The position numbers were made by a program, and so were the translations under genes. Of a stretch of 64,000 nucleotides of DNA, positions 22,449-32,226 are shown one piece after another (position 1 is the stretch's first letter; the number at the start of each line of letters is the position of its first letter). The stretch lies in the NCBI RefSeq assembly GCF_001673405.1, contig NZ_LZLV01000034.1:62001-126000 (forward strand), given 5' to 3'. The DNA comes from Mycobacterium sp. 1245111.1 (GTDB lineage: Bacteria > Actinomycetota > Actinomycetes > Mycobacteriales > Mycobacteriaceae). A model generated the notes under the pieces. That model was given only the letters and a program-made list of their open reading frames with translations, did not search any database and had not been told where the DNA came from.

Positions 22449-24008
22449 ATGAGCAGGCGCGCCGCATTCACCACGTCACTGGTCGTGGTGACCGCGTTGC
22501 TGGCCGGCTGCGCGCCCGGTCTGGCCGCCAACCCGCGCTTCGCCACCGACGCCGGCGCTCGCCCGCAGGGCAAGCCAACGAAGTCGGCCACTCCCTCCGG
22601 CCCGCCGCCGATCGCCAAGCCGAAGAACGAATTGTCCTGGCACGACTGCACATCGAAGGATTTCGCCGATGCCGGCGCGCCCGCGCCGGGCGGCGTGAAA
22701 CTGGACTGCGCGAGCTACGACGCCGACCTCGACCCGGTGAACGGAGCGGCCGGGGCGCTGAGCATCGGGGTGGTGCGCGCCAAATCGGTGAAGACACCCG
22801 ACGACGCCGGACCGTTGGTGTTCACCACCGGGTCGGATCTGCCGTCGTCGCTGCAGCTGCCGGTCTGGCTCGCCCGCGCCGGCGCCGACGTGCTCGCCAA
22901 ACATCCGATCGTCGCCGTCGACCGGCGCGGCATGGGCAGCTCCAGCCCGGTCGACTGCCTCGAGCAGTTCGATCGCCAGGAAATCCACGACCAGGCGCAG
23001 TTCGAGTCCGGCAACGACCCGGTCGCCAACCTCGCCGACATCGTGCACAACGCCACGACCAGCTGCACCGACACCATCGCGCCCGGCGACTCGGCTTACG
23101 ACAACACCCACGCCGCGACCGACATCGAGCGGCTGCGCAGCATCTGGGATGTGCCGTCGCTGGCGCTGATCGGTATCGGAAACGGCGCACAGGTGGCGCT
23201 GTCGTATGCCAGCGCACACCCCGACAAGGTCGCTCGGTTGGTGCTCGACTCGCCGCTGGCGTTGGGGGTGGGCGCCGAGGCCGCCGCCGAGCAGCGAGTC
23301 AAAGGGCAGCAGGAGGCGCTCGACGCGTTCGCAGCCCAGTGCGCCGCGGTGAACTGCCCGCTGGGACCCGATCCGAAGGCCGCGGTCAGCGGGATCCTGG
23401 CCGACGCCCGCGCCGGCCACGGCCCGGCGGGCGCGTCAGTGGCCTCCATCGTCAGCGCGATCAGCACCGCACTGGGCTATCCGTCCGGCGACCGGATCGG
23501 CACCACGAACGAACTGGCCACCGCGCTGGCCAACGCCCGTAGCGGGGACACCAATCTGCTGGCCAACCTGATCAACCGCGCGCAGAGCATGCGCGGGACC
23601 GACGGGCAGTTCGTCAACTCCTGCAGCGACGCCGTCAACCGGCCGACACCCGACCGGATCCGGGAACTGGTGGTCGCCTGGGGCAAGCTCTACCCGCAGT
23701 TCGGCACGGTCGGCGCGCTCAGCCTGGTCAAGTGCGTCTCCTGGCCGAGTTCGACGCCCCCGCAGCCGCCGAAAAAGCTCAACGTCAACGTGATGCTGAT
23801 GGGCGTGCAAAACGATCCGATCGTCGGGTCCGAGGGCGTCTCGGCCACCGCCGCCACGATCATCAACGCGTCCGCCGCGAGCAAACGGGTGATGTGGCAG
23901 GGCATTGGCCACGGCGCCAGCATCTACTCGTCCTGTGCGGTCCCACCGCTGATCGGCTACCTCGACAGCGGCACGCTGCCGGACACCGACACCTACTGTC
24001 CGTCCTGA
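22449..24008 (+). CDS. Exported alpha/beta hydrolase-like lipoprotein (Rv2672 type), catalytic Ser missing
   Basis: 519 residues from ATG 22449. A lipoprotein signal has L-L-A-G-C with Cys21. The mature chain follows the plan of secreted tripeptidyl-aminopeptidase-like hydrolases: an N-terminal Pro-rich linker, W-H-D-C, I-V-A-V-D-R-R-G-M-G-S-S near the oxyanion loop, then L-I-G-I-G-N-G-A-Q-V-A-L-S-Y. A C-terminal V-M-L-M-G-V-Q-N-D-P-I-V carries the Asp and G-I-G-H-G-A the His. The nucleophile elbow, normally G-x-S-x-G, reads G242-I-G244-N-G, so Ser is Gly. Unless another residue serves, peptidase activity is doubtful. By order it matches Rv2672. Confidence 0.85.
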   Translation: MSRRAAFTTSLVVVTALLAGCAPGLAANPRFATDAGARPQGKPTKSATPSGPPPIAKPKNELSWHDCTSKDFADAGAPAPGGVKLDCASYDADLDPVNGAAGALSIGVVRAKSVKTPDDAGPLVFTTGSDLPSSLQLPVWLARAGADVLAKHPIVAVDRRGMGSSSPVDCLEQFDRQEIHDQAQFESGNDPVANLADIVHNATTSCTDTIAPGDSAYDNTHAATDIERLRSIWDVPSLALIGIGNGAQVALSYASAHPDKVARLVLDSPLALGVGAEAAAEQRVKGQQEALDAFAAQCAAVNCPLGPDPKAAVSGILADARAGHGPAGASVASIVSAISTALGYPSGDRIGTTNELATALANARSGDTNLLANLINRAQSMRGTDGQFVNSCSDAVNRPTPDRIRELVVAWGKLYPQFGTVGALSLVKCVSWPSSTPPQPPKKLNVNVMLMGVQNDPIVGSEGVSATAATIINASAASKRVMWQGIGHGASIYSSCAVPPLIGYLDSGTLPDTDTYCPS

Positions 24009-24022
24009 TCCTGCACGCCAGA

Positions 24023-24028
24023 TAGGGT
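24023..24028 (+). promoter_or_regulatory. -10 element, leaderless start of aftC
   Basis: TAGGGT ends 7 bp before GTG 24035, and no ribosome site is visible. This is the same geometry as several other leaderless genes in this window. Confidence 0.5.
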
Positions 24029-24034
24029 TCGCTC

Positions 24035-25318
24035 GTGACGGCAGTCGATTCCACGCGCAGGGGTCTGCGCGACTGGTTTGCTCCCCGTACCGCCGCGCCG
24101 AGCACCGCGACGGTGCTGCGTTCGGCGCTCTGGCCGGTGGCCATCCTGGCGGTCATTCACCGCACCATCGTGGTCACCACCAACGGCAACATCACCGACG
24201 ACTTCAAGCCGGTCTATCGCGCGGTACTGAACTTCCGGCACGGCTGGGACATCTACAACGAGCATTTCGACTACGTCGACCCGCACTACCTATATCCGCC
24301 CGGCGGCACGCTGATCATGGCGCCGTTCGGCTATCTGCCGTTCGCCGAATCGCGGTATCTGTTCATCGCAATCAACAGTGCTGCCATCGTCTTGGCCGCG
24401 TACGTGCTGCTGAAGATGTTCAAATTCAGCCTGAGCTCGGTCGCGGCGCCGGCGCTGCTGCTGGCCATGTTCTGCACCGAATCCGTCACCAACACATTGG
24501 TTTTCACCAACATCAACGGATGCGTCCTGCTGGCCGAAGTGCTGTTCCTGCGCTGGCTGTTGGACGGCCGACAGAGCCGCCAATGGTGGGCCGGTCTCGT
24601 GGTCGGCCTGACCTTCACGCTCAAGCCCGCGTTGCTGCCACTGTTGTTGCTGCCGCTGCTGAACCGCCAATGGCGGACGCTGGTGCCTGCTTTCGTCGTC
24701 CCGATCGTGATCAACGCGGTCGCGTTTCCGCTCGTCAGTCATCCAATGGATTTCTTCCGCCGCACACTCCCCTACATCCTGGGTGTCCGCGACTACTTCA
24801 ACAGCTCGATCGAAGGCAACGGGGTGTACTTCGGTCTGCCATTCTGGTTGATCGCGTCGCTTCGAATCCTGTTCACGCTGTTGGCCATTGGCAGCCTGTG
24901 GTTGCTCTACCGTTACTACCGCACCCGCGACCCGCTGTTCTGGTTCACCACATCGTCGGGCGTGCTGCTGCTGTGGTCGTGGCTGGCGCTGGCTTTGGCC
25001 CAGGGCTACTACTCGATGATGTTGTTCCCGTTCTTGATGACGGTGGTGCTGCGTAACTCGGTGATCCGCAACTGGCCGGCATGGCTGGGCATCTACGGAT
25101 TCCTCACCATGGACCGCTGGTTGCTGTTCAATTGGATGGACATCGGCCGGCCGCTGGAATACCTCAAGATCACCTACGGCTGGTCGCTGCTGCTGATCGT
25201 GACGTTCAGCGTGCTGTACTTCCGCTATCTGGATGCCAAGGCCGAGAACCGCCTCGACGAGGGCATCGATGCAGTCTGGGTGACGCCTCCGCAACCCCGC
25301 GCTAGCGTGGATGCATGA
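24035..25318 (+). CDS. aftC: AftC, alpha-(1->3) arabinofuranosyltransferase
   Basis: 427 residues; a polytopic GT87/GT-C glycosyltransferase. After a cytosolic start, N-G-N-I-T-D-D-F-K-P-V-Y-R-A-V (residues ~49-63) holds the Asp pair that is catalytic in GT-C enzymes, in the first extracytoplasmic loop. F-D-Y-V-D-P-H-Y-L-Y-P-P-G-G follows, then about ten membrane segments with F-T-L-K-P-A-L-L-P-L-L-L. AftC uses decaprenyl-phosphoryl arabinose to add branching alpha-1,3 arabinose in arabinogalactan and lipoarabinomannan. By order it matches Rv2673. It overlaps msrB by 4 bp (ATGA), suggesting coupled translation. Confidence 0.92.
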   Translation: MTAVDSTRRGLRDWFAPRTAAPSTATVLRSALWPVAILAVIHRTIVVTTNGNITDDFKPVYRAVLNFRHGWDIYNEHFDYVDPHYLYPPGGTLIMAPFGYLPFAESRYLFIAINSAAIVLAAYVLLKMFKFSLSSVAAPALLLAMFCTESVTNTLVFTNINGCVLLAEVLFLRWLLDGRQSRQWWAGLVVGLTFTLKPALLPLLLLPLLNRQWRTLVPAFVVPIVINAVAFPLVSHPMDFFRRTLPYILGVRDYFNSSIEGNGVYFGLPFWLIASLRILFTLLAIGSLWLLYRYYRTRDPLFWFTTSSGVLLLWSWLALALAQGYYSMMLFPFLMTVVLRNSVIRNWPAWLGIYGFLTMDRWLLFNWMDIGRPLEYLKITYGWSLLLIVTFSVLYFRYLDAKAENRLDEGIDAVWVTPPQPRASVDA

Positions 25319-25731
25319 CAATTCCCCAGCCGCGCGTACAACTCAGCGACGACGAATGGCGCAAGAAGCTCAACCCGCAAGAGTTCGACGTGCTGCGCCG
25401 GGCCGGCACCGAACGCCCGTTTGTCGGTGAATACACCGACACCAAGACCGAAGGCGTGTACAACTGCCGGGCCTGCGGCGCCGAATTGTTCCGCAGCACA
25501 GAGAAATTCGAATCCCATTGCGGCTGGCCGTCGTTCTTCGATCCGGCGAACTCCGACGCGGTGATCCTGCGCCCCGACCACTCGCTCGGGACGACGCGCG
25601 TCGAGGTGTTGTGCGCCAACTGCCACAGCCACCTGGGCCATGTGTTCGAGGGCGAGGGCTACCCCACCCCGACCGATCAGCGCTACTGCATCAACTCGAT
25701 TTCGCTGCGCCTGGTGCCTTCCGGCTCCTGA
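25315..25731 (+). CDS. msrB: Peptide methionine-R-sulfoxide reductase MsrB
   Basis: 138 residues. Complete MsrB domain: structural zinc cysteines C51/C54 (N-C-R-A-C-G) and C100/C103 (C-A-N-C-H-S-H-L-G-H), H-C-G-W-P-S-F at 68-74 and the catalytic cysteine C125 in R-Y-C-I-N-S. It repairs methionine-R-sulfoxide in proteins with thioredoxin as the usual reductant. It is cytosolic and overlaps aftC by 4 bp. By order it matches Rv2674. The 93-bp gap to the convergent methyltransferase holds a large palindrome. Confidence 0.95.
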   Translation: MTIPQPRVQLSDDEWRKKLNPQEFDVLRRAGTERPFVGEYTDTKTEGVYNCRACGAELFRSTEKFESHCGWPSFFDPANSDAVILRPDHSLGTTRVEVLCANCHSHLGHVFEGEGYPTPTDQRYCINSISLRLVPSGS

Positions 25732-25751
25732 TCCCGGGTGGCGAGACCGCC

Positions 25752-25812
25752 CGCGAGAGTGCAGCTGGCGACGCGTTTTCCGAGAGGCGATGTCGCTAGT
25801 CGCACTTTCGCG
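25752..25812. repeat. Long imperfect palindrome between convergent genes
   Basis: The 21-bp arm at 25752-25772 (CGCGAGAGTGC...GGCGAC) pairs with 25792-25812 (GTCGCTAGTCGCAC...CGCG), 17 of 21 positions matching, around a 19-base loop. It lies between msrB and the convergent methyltransferase gene, so it probably ends transcription in both directions. Its sequence is not that of the 56-bp repeat family. Confidence 0.65.
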
Positions 25813-25824
25813 ACGAGATGACGC

Positions 25825-26577
25825 TTAGCCCACGCGGGTGGCGTGCATCTCCCAGAACGGGGCGTGGGCGCGACCGTGGGTCAACCACGGTTCGATGACA
25901 CGGAACCGCTCCAAAAATGGTTTGATCTGCTCGGCCTGATCGGGGTTGCGGGCCAGCATCATCTCGATGGCCTCGACGCTGAGGTTGACCTGATATGTGG
26001 TCGGCCCCAGATACGTGATCTCCCATCCGGCGTCGGGAAATACGTCGCGAAAGTCGTTCTCGGACAGCGATCTTGGCATCCGAAAGCCGTTGACCTCGTG
26101 TGCGCCGAACTCGAACATGTAGAGCCGCGCCCCAGCTTTGGTTGCCCGATGCAATGCTCGGGCGTAGGACCGTTGCAGCTCTGGGTCGGTCGAAAAGGTG
26201 TGGTAGAAAGCGCAATCCACCACGGTGTCGAAGTGGTTGTCCAAACCTTCCAGCTTGGTCGCGTCGGCCAGCTGGAAGTTCACCGACACTCCGGCTTTGC
26301 GCGCGTTCTCCCGGGCCCGTTCCAGCGCGGTTTCCGAGCCGTCGATGCCGGTGGCCGAATAGCCCTTGGACGCGTAGTAGATGGCGTGGTGTCCCGGGCC
26401 GGTGCCCGGGTCGAGGACCTCACCCTTGATCGCACCAAGTGCGACGAGTTGCCGGACGACGGGTTGCGGCCCGCCGATGTCCCACGGGGTGGCGGCGGGC
26501 AGACCGTGCGATGTCCGTGTGTCGCGGTACATCTCCTCGAAACGCGTGTGATCGTTGGGATCGAATTGCGTTGTCAT
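25825..26577 (-). CDS. Class I SAM-dependent methyltransferase (Rv2675c type)
   Basis: 250 residues from ATG 26577, preceded by GGGGAG; the open frame extends far upstream but only as a shadow of hemQ. Motif I is E-V-L-D-P-G-T-G-P-G-H-H-A-I-Y-Y-A (~53-69), followed by the acidic S-A-T-G-I-D-G-S-E that binds SAM ribose, and F-D-T-V-V-D-C-A-F-Y-H (motif IV region). The opening E-E-M-Y-R-D-T-R and T-P-W-D-I-G-G-P-Q are typical of thiol/thiopurine-type methyltransferases. The substrate is unknown. The adjacent hemQ is 20 bp upstream, so it may be part of the heme operon. Confidence 0.88.
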   Translation of the reverse strand: MTTQFDPNDHTRFEEMYRDTRTSHGLPAATPWDIGGPQPVVRQLVALGAIKGEVLDPGTGPGHHAIYYASKGYSATGIDGSETALERARENARKAGVSVNFQLADATKLEGLDNHFDTVVDCAFYHTFSTDPELQRSYARALHRATKAGARLYMFEFGAHEVNGFRMPRSLSENDFRDVFPDAGWEITYLGPTTYQVNLSVEAIEMMLARNPDQAEQIKPFLERFRVIEPWLTHGRAHAPFWEMHATRVG

Positions 26578-26597
26578 GTCTCCCCCTCTGCTGCGCC

Positions 26598-27293
26598 TTA
26601 GGGCAGCGAATTGACCAGCTGCTCGACCGGCACCCGTGGCCCGGTGAAAAACGGCGTCTCTTCGCGGGTGTGACGTCGCGCATCGGTAGCCCGCAGTTCG
26701 CGCATCAGGTCGACGATGCGATGCAGTTCCGGCGCCTCGAACGCCAGCAGCCATTCGTAGTCGCCGAGCGCGAACGCCCTCACGGTGTTGGCTCGGACGT
26801 CCTTGTACTCGCGGGCCGCCATGCCGTGCTCGGCGAGCATCCGGCGGCGCTCCTCGTCGGGCAACAGGTACCACTCGTAGGATCGAACGAATGGGTAGAC
26901 GCAGACGTAGTTGCCCGGCTCCTCGCCGGCCAGGAACGCCGGGATGTGGCTTTTGTTGAACTCGGCCGGCCGGTGCAGCGCGACGCTGCTCCACACCGGT
27001 GTCGACGCCCGACCCAGGGCGGTGGTGCGGCGAAAGTCCTCGTAGGTGGCCTGCAGCGCCTCGACGCGTTCGGCATGGGTCCAGATCATGAAGTCGGCGT
27101 CGGCGCGTAGACCCGCGACGTCGTACAGACCGCGGACCACGACCCCCTGGTCCTCGCGCTGCTTGAAGAAGGTCACCGTCTCGTCGACGACCCCTTCCCG
27201 CTGATCGCCGAGCTCACCGGCACGGACCGCGAACACCGAGAACATCAGGTATCGGACGGTCGAGTTCAGAGCGTCATAGTCCAAGCGAGCCAT
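26598..27293 (-). CDS. hemQ: HemQ / ChdC coproheme decarboxylase
   Basis: 231 residues from ATG 27293. Chlorite dismutase-like fold: F-S-V-F-A-V near the start, [20 protein letters not shown] at 133-144 and M-L-A-E-H-G at 152-157. By analogy with known actinobacterial HemQ, H156 is the axial heme ligand and Y133 the radical-forming tyrosine. It converts coproheme III to heme b with peroxide, the last step of the coproporphyrin-dependent route of Gram-positive bacteria. It is the third gene of hemE-hemY-hemQ, 5 bp after hemY. Confidence 0.92.
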   Translation of the reverse strand: MARLDYDALNSTVRYLMFSVFAVRAGELGDQREGVVDETVTFFKQREDQGVVVRGLYDVAGLRADADFMIWTHAERVEALQATYEDFRRTTALGRASTPVWSSVALHRPAEFNKSHIPAFLAGEEPGNYVCVYPFVRSYEWYLLPDEERRRMLAEHGMAAREYKDVRANTVRAFALGDYEWLLAFEAPELHRIVDLMRELRATDARRHTREETPFFTGPRVPVEQLVNSLP

Positions 27294-27298
27294 GAGAA

Positions 27299-28672
27299 CT
27301 ATCGTGCCACGGGCGATTCGACGGCCCGGACCGCGGCAGCCGCAGCCCGCCCGGCAGCGCCGATACAAGCCGGGACTCCGATCCCGTCGAGGTAACTGCC
27401 CGCCACCTGACACGTCGGCGGCAGACCGGCGCGCAGTTCGGCGACCAGCTGGCGGTGCCCGGGCCCGTATTGCGGCATCGCGTCGGGCCATCGCTGCACG
27501 TGGACGTCGACCGGGTCGACGTTGAGTTCGAAAACGGTGGCCAGGTCTTCCAACCCCCACGCCAGCAGTTCGTCGTCGGTCGCGCGGGTCGCGAGGTCGT
27601 CCCCGAAACGTCCGAACGACAGCCGCAACAGCTCGACGTCGGTACGCCGTCCCCATTTGCGCGACGACAGCGTTATCGCCTTGGCGTGCAACCGTTCTCC
27701 GCTGGCTACCAAAACACCGGAGTTCTGCGGGAAAGCAAGCCCGCGGGGCACAGCCATTGCCAACACCGCCGAAGAAGCACACTCGATGCGGCCGGCCGCC
27801 GCCGCGGTGCGCGGGGCGACGGTATTGACCAGCCCGGCAAGCTGTCTCGCCGGTACGGCGAGGATCACCGCGTCGGCGTGCCACTGCTCACCGGTGGCGT
27901 CGCGCAGCGTCCAGCCCTGCCCGGCGGCGTCGATCCCCTCGACCGCGGCCTGCGCCCACTGGAAACGGCCGCGGCGGACCAGTTCCTGCACCAGCACGGT
28001 GTATCCCCCGCCGACCGCGCCGAAGATCGGGCCCGCGGTGATGCTGGTGAGCGCCTGACGGACTGCGTCGGTCACGCTCCTGGCGCCGGAGTCCAAGCCG
28101 GCCGCCAGCGTCGGGGCGGCCGAACGCAGACCGATGGTTGCCGACGATCCCGCGTACACCCCGCTGAGCATCGGATCCACCGACCGGGCCACCACCTGCT
28201 CGCCGAATCGGTCCACCAGCAGATCGGCGACGGCCGGGTCATCGCCGGCGCGCCAATTCAACGGCTGATCGGGTTCGGCGGCGATGCGGGCCAGCGTCTC
28301 GTCGTTGACCAGGCCGGCCATCGACTCCGCCGACGAGGGGATGCCGTTGAGCGTCCCGGTCGGCAGTGGGTGCAGCCGGGCCTGGCTGTAGATCAGCGGC
28401 CGCGCACCGGTGGTGCCGAGCTGCTCGTTGGCTAGCCCCAATTCGGCCATCAGTGCGGGCATTTCGGGTCGGCGCACCACGAACGCTTCGGCGCCGACGT
28501 CGACTGCGACATCGCCGACCCGCTCGGTGCGCAGCACGCCGCCGAGTCGGTCCGACGGCTCGAACAGCGTGATGTTCGCCTGGTCACCGACGGCCTGACG
28601 CAGCCGGTAGGCGGCGGTGAGGCCTGAAATCCCGCCACCGACAACGCAATACGAGGGCTTGGCAGGGGTCAT
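27299..28672 (-). CDS. hemY: HemY / CgoX coproporphyrinogen III oxidase
   Basis: 457 residues from ATG 28672, which overlaps the hemE stop by 4 bp (ATGA). The FAD-binding Rossmann motif is [15 protein letters not shown] (~8-22), then [13 protein letters not shown]. The C-terminal [20 protein letters not shown] closes the flavin site. In Actinobacteria HemY oxidises coproporphyrinogen III to coproporphyrin III rather than acting on protoporphyrinogen. The gene is soluble/peripheral in type and lies between hemE and hemQ in a tight operon. Confidence 0.92.
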   Translation of the reverse strand: MTPAKPSYCVVGGGISGLTAAYRLRQAVGDQANITLFEPSDRLGGVLRTERVGDVAVDVGAEAFVVRRPEMPALMAELGLANEQLGTTGARPLIYSQARLHPLPTGTLNGIPSSAESMAGLVNDETLARIAAEPDQPLNWRAGDDPAVADLLVDRFGEQVVARSVDPMLSGVYAGSSATIGLRSAAPTLAAGLDSGARSVTDAVRQALTSITAGPIFGAVGGGYTVLVQELVRRGRFQWAQAAVEGIDAAGQGWTLRDATGEQWHADAVILAVPARQLAGLVNTVAPRTAAAAGRIECASSAVLAMAVPRGLAFPQNSGVLVASGERLHAKAITLSSRKWGRRTDVELLRLSFGRFGDDLATRATDDELLAWGLEDLATVFELNVDPVDVHVQRWPDAMPQYGPGHRQLVAELRAGLPPTCQVAGSYLDGIGVPACIGAAGRAAAAAVRAVESPVAR

Positions 28673-29718
28673 AAGGAATGGATCAGTGCGACCAGGTCGG
28701 TGAGAATCGCGGGGTCGGTCTCGGGCAGCACACCGTGGCCGAGGTTGAAGATGTGCCCGGCCGCGCCGGCGTCGACGGCGCGGCGCCCGTCGTCGACCAC
28801 GGTACGCGCAACCTGTTCCAGCGTCGGCCAGCCGGCCAGCAGCACCGCCGGATCGAGGTTGCCCTGCAACGCCTTTCCGCTCTCGACCCGCGCCGCGGCG
28901 TCGACGAGCGACGTCCGCCAGTCGACCCCCACCACCGTCGCACCCGCGCTCGACATCGCGCCCAGGAGCTCGGCGGTGCCCACCCCGAAGTGCGTCATCG
29001 GAACACCGCGATCGGCGAGTGCGGCGAACACCCGCGAGCTGTGCGGCAGGACGTATCGGCGGTAGTCGGCCAGCGACAGCACACCGGCCCACGAATCGAA
29101 CACCTGAATCGCGTCCACTCCTGCGTCGAGCTGCACCCGCAGGAACGCGACGGACAGCTCGGTCAACTTCTCCATCAGCGCGTGCCAGCAGTCAGGCTCG
29201 GCCAGCATCATCGCCTTGGTCTTGGCGTGGTTGCGGCTCGGCCCGCCCTCGACCAGGTAGGACGCCAGCGTGAACGGCGCGCCGGCAAAACCGATCAGCG
29301 GAACCTGACCCAGCTCGCGCACCAACAACGCGACCGCGTCCGAAACCGGTTGCACACCGCCCGGATCGAGCGGCCCCAGGGCGTCGACGTCGGCGGCGGT
29401 GCGCACCGGTGCCGCGATGACCGGTCCGACATCGGCGACGATGTCCACATCGACGCCGGCCCCGCGCAGCGGAACGACAATGTCGGAGAACAGAATTGCG
29501 GCGTCGACGTCGTGACGGCGGATCGGCTGCAGCGTGATCTCGGCGATCAGATCGGCGTCGAAGCAGGCTTCCATCATGGTGTTCTGGCTGCGCAGCTCGC
29601 GGTATTCCGGCAGCGACCGGCCGGCCTGGCGCATGAACCACACCGGCACGCGACTGGGTTTGCGGCCGGTGGCCGCGGCCAGATACGGCGAGTCGGGAAG
29701 GGTGCGGCGGTCACTCAT
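28669..29718 (-). CDS. hemE: Uroporphyrinogen decarboxylase HemE
   Basis: 349 residues from ATG 29718; longer upstream reading lacks family character. The signature [16 protein letters not shown] is at residues 25-40, with the substrate-binding arginines. I-L-F-S-D-I-V-V-P follows (catalytic Asp equivalent), and F-D-S-W-A-G-V-L and F-N-L-G-H-G-V-L-P lie near the end. It removes four acetate carboxyls from uroporphyrinogen III to give coproporphyrinogen III, the substrate of the next enzyme, HemY, encoded with a 4-bp overlap. Confidence 0.95.
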   Translation of the reverse strand: MSDRRTLPDSPYLAAATGRKPSRVPVWFMRQAGRSLPEYRELRSQNTMMEACFDADLIAEITLQPIRRHDVDAAILFSDIVVPLRGAGVDVDIVADVGPVIAAPVRTAADVDALGPLDPGGVQPVSDAVALLVRELGQVPLIGFAGAPFTLASYLVEGGPSRNHAKTKAMMLAEPDCWHALMEKLTELSVAFLRVQLDAGVDAIQVFDSWAGVLSLADYRRYVLPHSSRVFAALADRGVPMTHFGVGTAELLGAMSSAGATVVGVDWRTSLVDAAARVESGKALQGNLDPAVLLAGWPTLEQVARTVVDDGRRAVDAGAAGHIFNLGHGVLPETDPAILTDLVALIHSL

Positions 29719-29776
29719 CAGCCTCAATGCTGCCACGGCACGGGAGGCGTGGTTCAGGCGGCGCGGCAGAGTGCCT

Positions 29777-31126
29777 TCATGCCGGCATTTTTGCCGCATA
29801 ACTGGCGGCGACGGCGTTGTATCGAAGTTCCACGCCCGCGTGGTCAAGTTGTTCTGAGACCGTTTCGAGGCTGGCGCGATGGACCATATTTGCCTGATCC
29901 ATCAGGACTTCGGCGTGGCGTGGATCTTTCGTCTGGTCCATGATCGCCTTGAGCGCCTCGAGTAGCCGCATGAACAATGCGGGCATGCCGCTACTGGCCT
30001 GGCGGATCTTGTCGAACGATCGTCGCATGAGGTTTTCGTAGCTGACTTGCTCGCAGATGACGCGTATTCGTCCGGCGCGGTCGCGGTAGGCCGGTGCGGG
30101 CGTCCACACTTGAGAAAGCCGGCACAAGGTGTTACCGAGCCAGTCCACGCACGTCATCGCCGTGTAGGTGTCGTTAACCGCGGGCGACAGTGCGCGGATG
30201 GCTATTTCGACGAGTTGATCGACGGCGAAGGCGGGATCTTGGGCGAGCGTGCGGACCGGTCCGGTGACCTGGGCCCGCTTCAGGCAGCGGGCGACCGCTT
30301 CGGCGGCGTGCGGCGGCCATACGCGGACAAGCTCGCTGCCCTCAACCAAGAAGTGGCCGGGTCGATACGGCACGTGTATCACCCCATCGAACTCCGACGC
30401 CAGCCGAACCAACTTGTCGTAGCGGATCGCTTGCAAATAGCCGCCTTTGGGTGTGGGCACGCGCGACCCTGATGACTCGACGGTGGCAATCAATCCGCTG
30501 ATCTCTTCGGCATCATCTGGGTCGGATTGCCGTCTCATCCGTATGTCTGGCCGCCGCACTCGGAGGTAGCGCCCCAGGTCGCCCGCGATGTTGGCGATGA
30601 CAAACGGGAGCTGGATCGCGATGGCGATGTGATGCAGAAAATAGATGAGCACCGCCAAATCGACCAGCACCAGCACGAACACGATCGAGACCGAGAAGTG
30701 CGGCACGAACTCGCCATGCTCGCCGGGCCCGACGGCCAACAACACGAGCACGCAATACACCGCTGTCGCCACAAAAGTGCCGAGGGTTAATTGCGTACCG
30801 CGATCGCGAATGAAGTTGCGCAGCATCCGGGGCCCGAACTGGGTAGATGCCAGGGTCAGCGTGACGATGGTGACCGAGAAATTGATACCGATCACCGTCA
30901 TGATCGCGGCTGCAACCGCCAACAGGATTTCGCGTGCGGTGTCGGCGCTGCCGGCCTCGACCCAAGCAGGCAAGGTGAAGACGTGGTGGTAAACCGCCCG
31001 ATCGACTTGCAAGGTCGCCCAGAACAGCGCGATCGCGGCGAACACCTCCATGGTGGGTATCAACCAGAAGTTGGTCCACAACACTTCGCGTCGGTACTGC
31101 GACAGTCTCACTGTTGATCGCACCAC
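29777..31126 (-). CDS. DUF2254 family membrane protein
   Basis: 449 residues. Four N-terminal membrane segments (~16-38, 66-90, 110-133 and 145-170) include the family hallmark [22 protein letters not shown] near 79-100. A cytosolic C-terminal half has [14 protein letters not shown] and [15 protein letters not shown]2254 proteins are predicted membrane proteins without an assigned function. The gene separates hemE from echA15, which adjoin in M. tuberculosis as I recall, so it looks like a lineage-specific insertion or a loss there. Confidence 0.85.
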   Translation of the reverse strand: MVRSTVRLSQYRREVLWTNFWLIPTMEVFAAIALFWATLQVDRAVYHHVFTLPAWVEAGSADTAREILLAVAAAIMTVIGINFSVTIVTLTLASTQFGPRMLRNFIRDRGTQLTLGTFVATAVYCVLVLLAVGPGEHGEFVPHFSVSIVFVLVLVDLAVLIYFLHHIAIAIQLPFVIANIAGDLGRYLRVRRPDIRMRRQSDPDDAEEISGLIATVESSGSRVPTPKGGYLQAIRYDKLVRLASEFDGVIHVPYRPGHFLVEGSELVRVWPPHAAEAVARCLKRAQVTGPVRTLAQDPAFAVDQLVEIAIRALSPAVNDTYTAMTCVDWLGNTLCRLSQVWTPAPAYRDRAGRIRVICEQVSYENLMRRSFDKIRQASSGMPALFMRLLEALKAIMDQTKDPRHAEVLMDQANMVHRASLETVSEQLDHAGVELRYNAVAASYAAKMPA

Positions 31127-31264
31127 CTGAGGTTAGCCATCAGGCCCGAACGCGTTGCGGACGTTTGGCCTCCTCGTCATCGACACGCCGACTTTTAGTC
31201 ACCGACAAACCCATGCGTAATCTCGTCGTCGGTAATGCCCGTGAGCCAGTCGTCAGGAGCCCGG

Positions 31265-32077
31265 ATGCCAGTTCGCCACCCAGCTGTCAGCTACGACGAG
31301 TTCCCCAGCCTTCGCTTCGAACGCGCCGAGCACGGTGTTTTGCACGTCGTCCTCGACTCGCCCGGACTCAACTCGGTCGGTCCGCAGATGCACCGCGACC
31401 TCGCCGACATCTGGCCCGCGATCGGTCGAGACCCCGAGGTGCGCGCGGTCCTGGTCCGCGGGGAGGGCAAGGCGTTCTCGTCCGGAGGCAGCTTTGACCT
31501 GATCGACGAGACGATGGGCGGGTTCGACGACCGGATGCGCATCATGCGTGAGGCTCGCGACCTGGTGCTCAACATGGTCAACCTGGACAAGCCGGTGATC
31601 TCGGCTATTCACGGCGCGGCGGTGGGCGCGGGCCTGGTGGTGGCGCTGCTCGCCGACGTCTCGGTGGCCGGGCGCAACGCCAAGATCATCGACGGGCACA
31701 CCAAGCTGGGCGTTGCCGCTGGCGACCATGCCGCGATCTGCTGGCCACTGCTGGTCGGGATGGCCAAGGCCAAGTACTACCTGCTCACGTGCGCGCCGCT
31801 GTCCGGCGAGGAAGCCGAGCGCATCGGGCTGGTGTCGCTGTGCGTGGATGACGGCGACGTGCTCGAGACGGCCACCCGGATCGCCGGCGAGCTGGCGCAA
31901 GGGGCCCAGTCGGCGATCCGGTTCACCAAACACAGCCTCAACCACTGGTACCGGATGGCCGCGCCCGCCTTCGAAACCTCCCTTGGCCTGGAATTCCTCA
32001 GTTTCAGCGGGCCCGACGTGGCCGAAGGTCTCGCCGCCCACCGGGAGAAGCGACCGGCCCGCTTCACCGCCGACTAA
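31265..32077 (+). CDS. echA15: Enoyl-CoA hydratase/isomerase EchA15-like
   Basis: 270 residues from ATG 31265 (CAGGAGCC upstream; ATG 31235 is in frame but less likely). Crotonase fold: [11 protein letters not shown] near residue 25, the oxyanion loop [12 protein letters not shown] and [17 protein letters not shown] near 116-132. The hydratase glutamates of classical enzymes are not both evident, so isomerase or hydratase activity cannot be settled. It begins a plus-strand run with a DUF3000 gene and RNase D. By order it matches Rv2679. Confidence 0.9.
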   Translation: MPVRHPAVSYDEFPSLRFERAEHGVLHVVLDSPGLNSVGPQMHRDLADIWPAIGRDPEVRAVLVRGEGKAFSSGGSFDLIDETMGGFDDRMRIMREARDLVLNMVNLDKPVISAIHGAAVGAGLVVALLADVSVAGRNAKIIDGHTKLGVAAGDHAAICWPLLVGMAKAKYYLLTCAPLSGEEAERIGLVSLCVDDGDVLETATRIAGELAQGAQSAIRFTKHSLNHWYRMAAPAFETSLGLEFLSFSGPDVAEGLAAHREKRPARFTAD

Positions 32078-32226
32078 CGATGGCGCTGCACACCACTTTG
32101 ACGGCGCCTGTCGGGCCCAAACGGCGCGCCTGTGTCCGCGTGTCGGCGGATAGGTCTAGCGTCAAACGCTGTGAACCGCCAGCAACGCTGCGAGGCGGGG
32201 CGAAGCGACGAGGAGGTGCGGCGCCC

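Noticed and set aside
25825..26994. Longer methyltransferase reading frame
   Set aside because: Residues before ATG 26577 are an out-of-frame shadow of hemQ, while ATG 26577 has a clear GGGGAG ribosome site.
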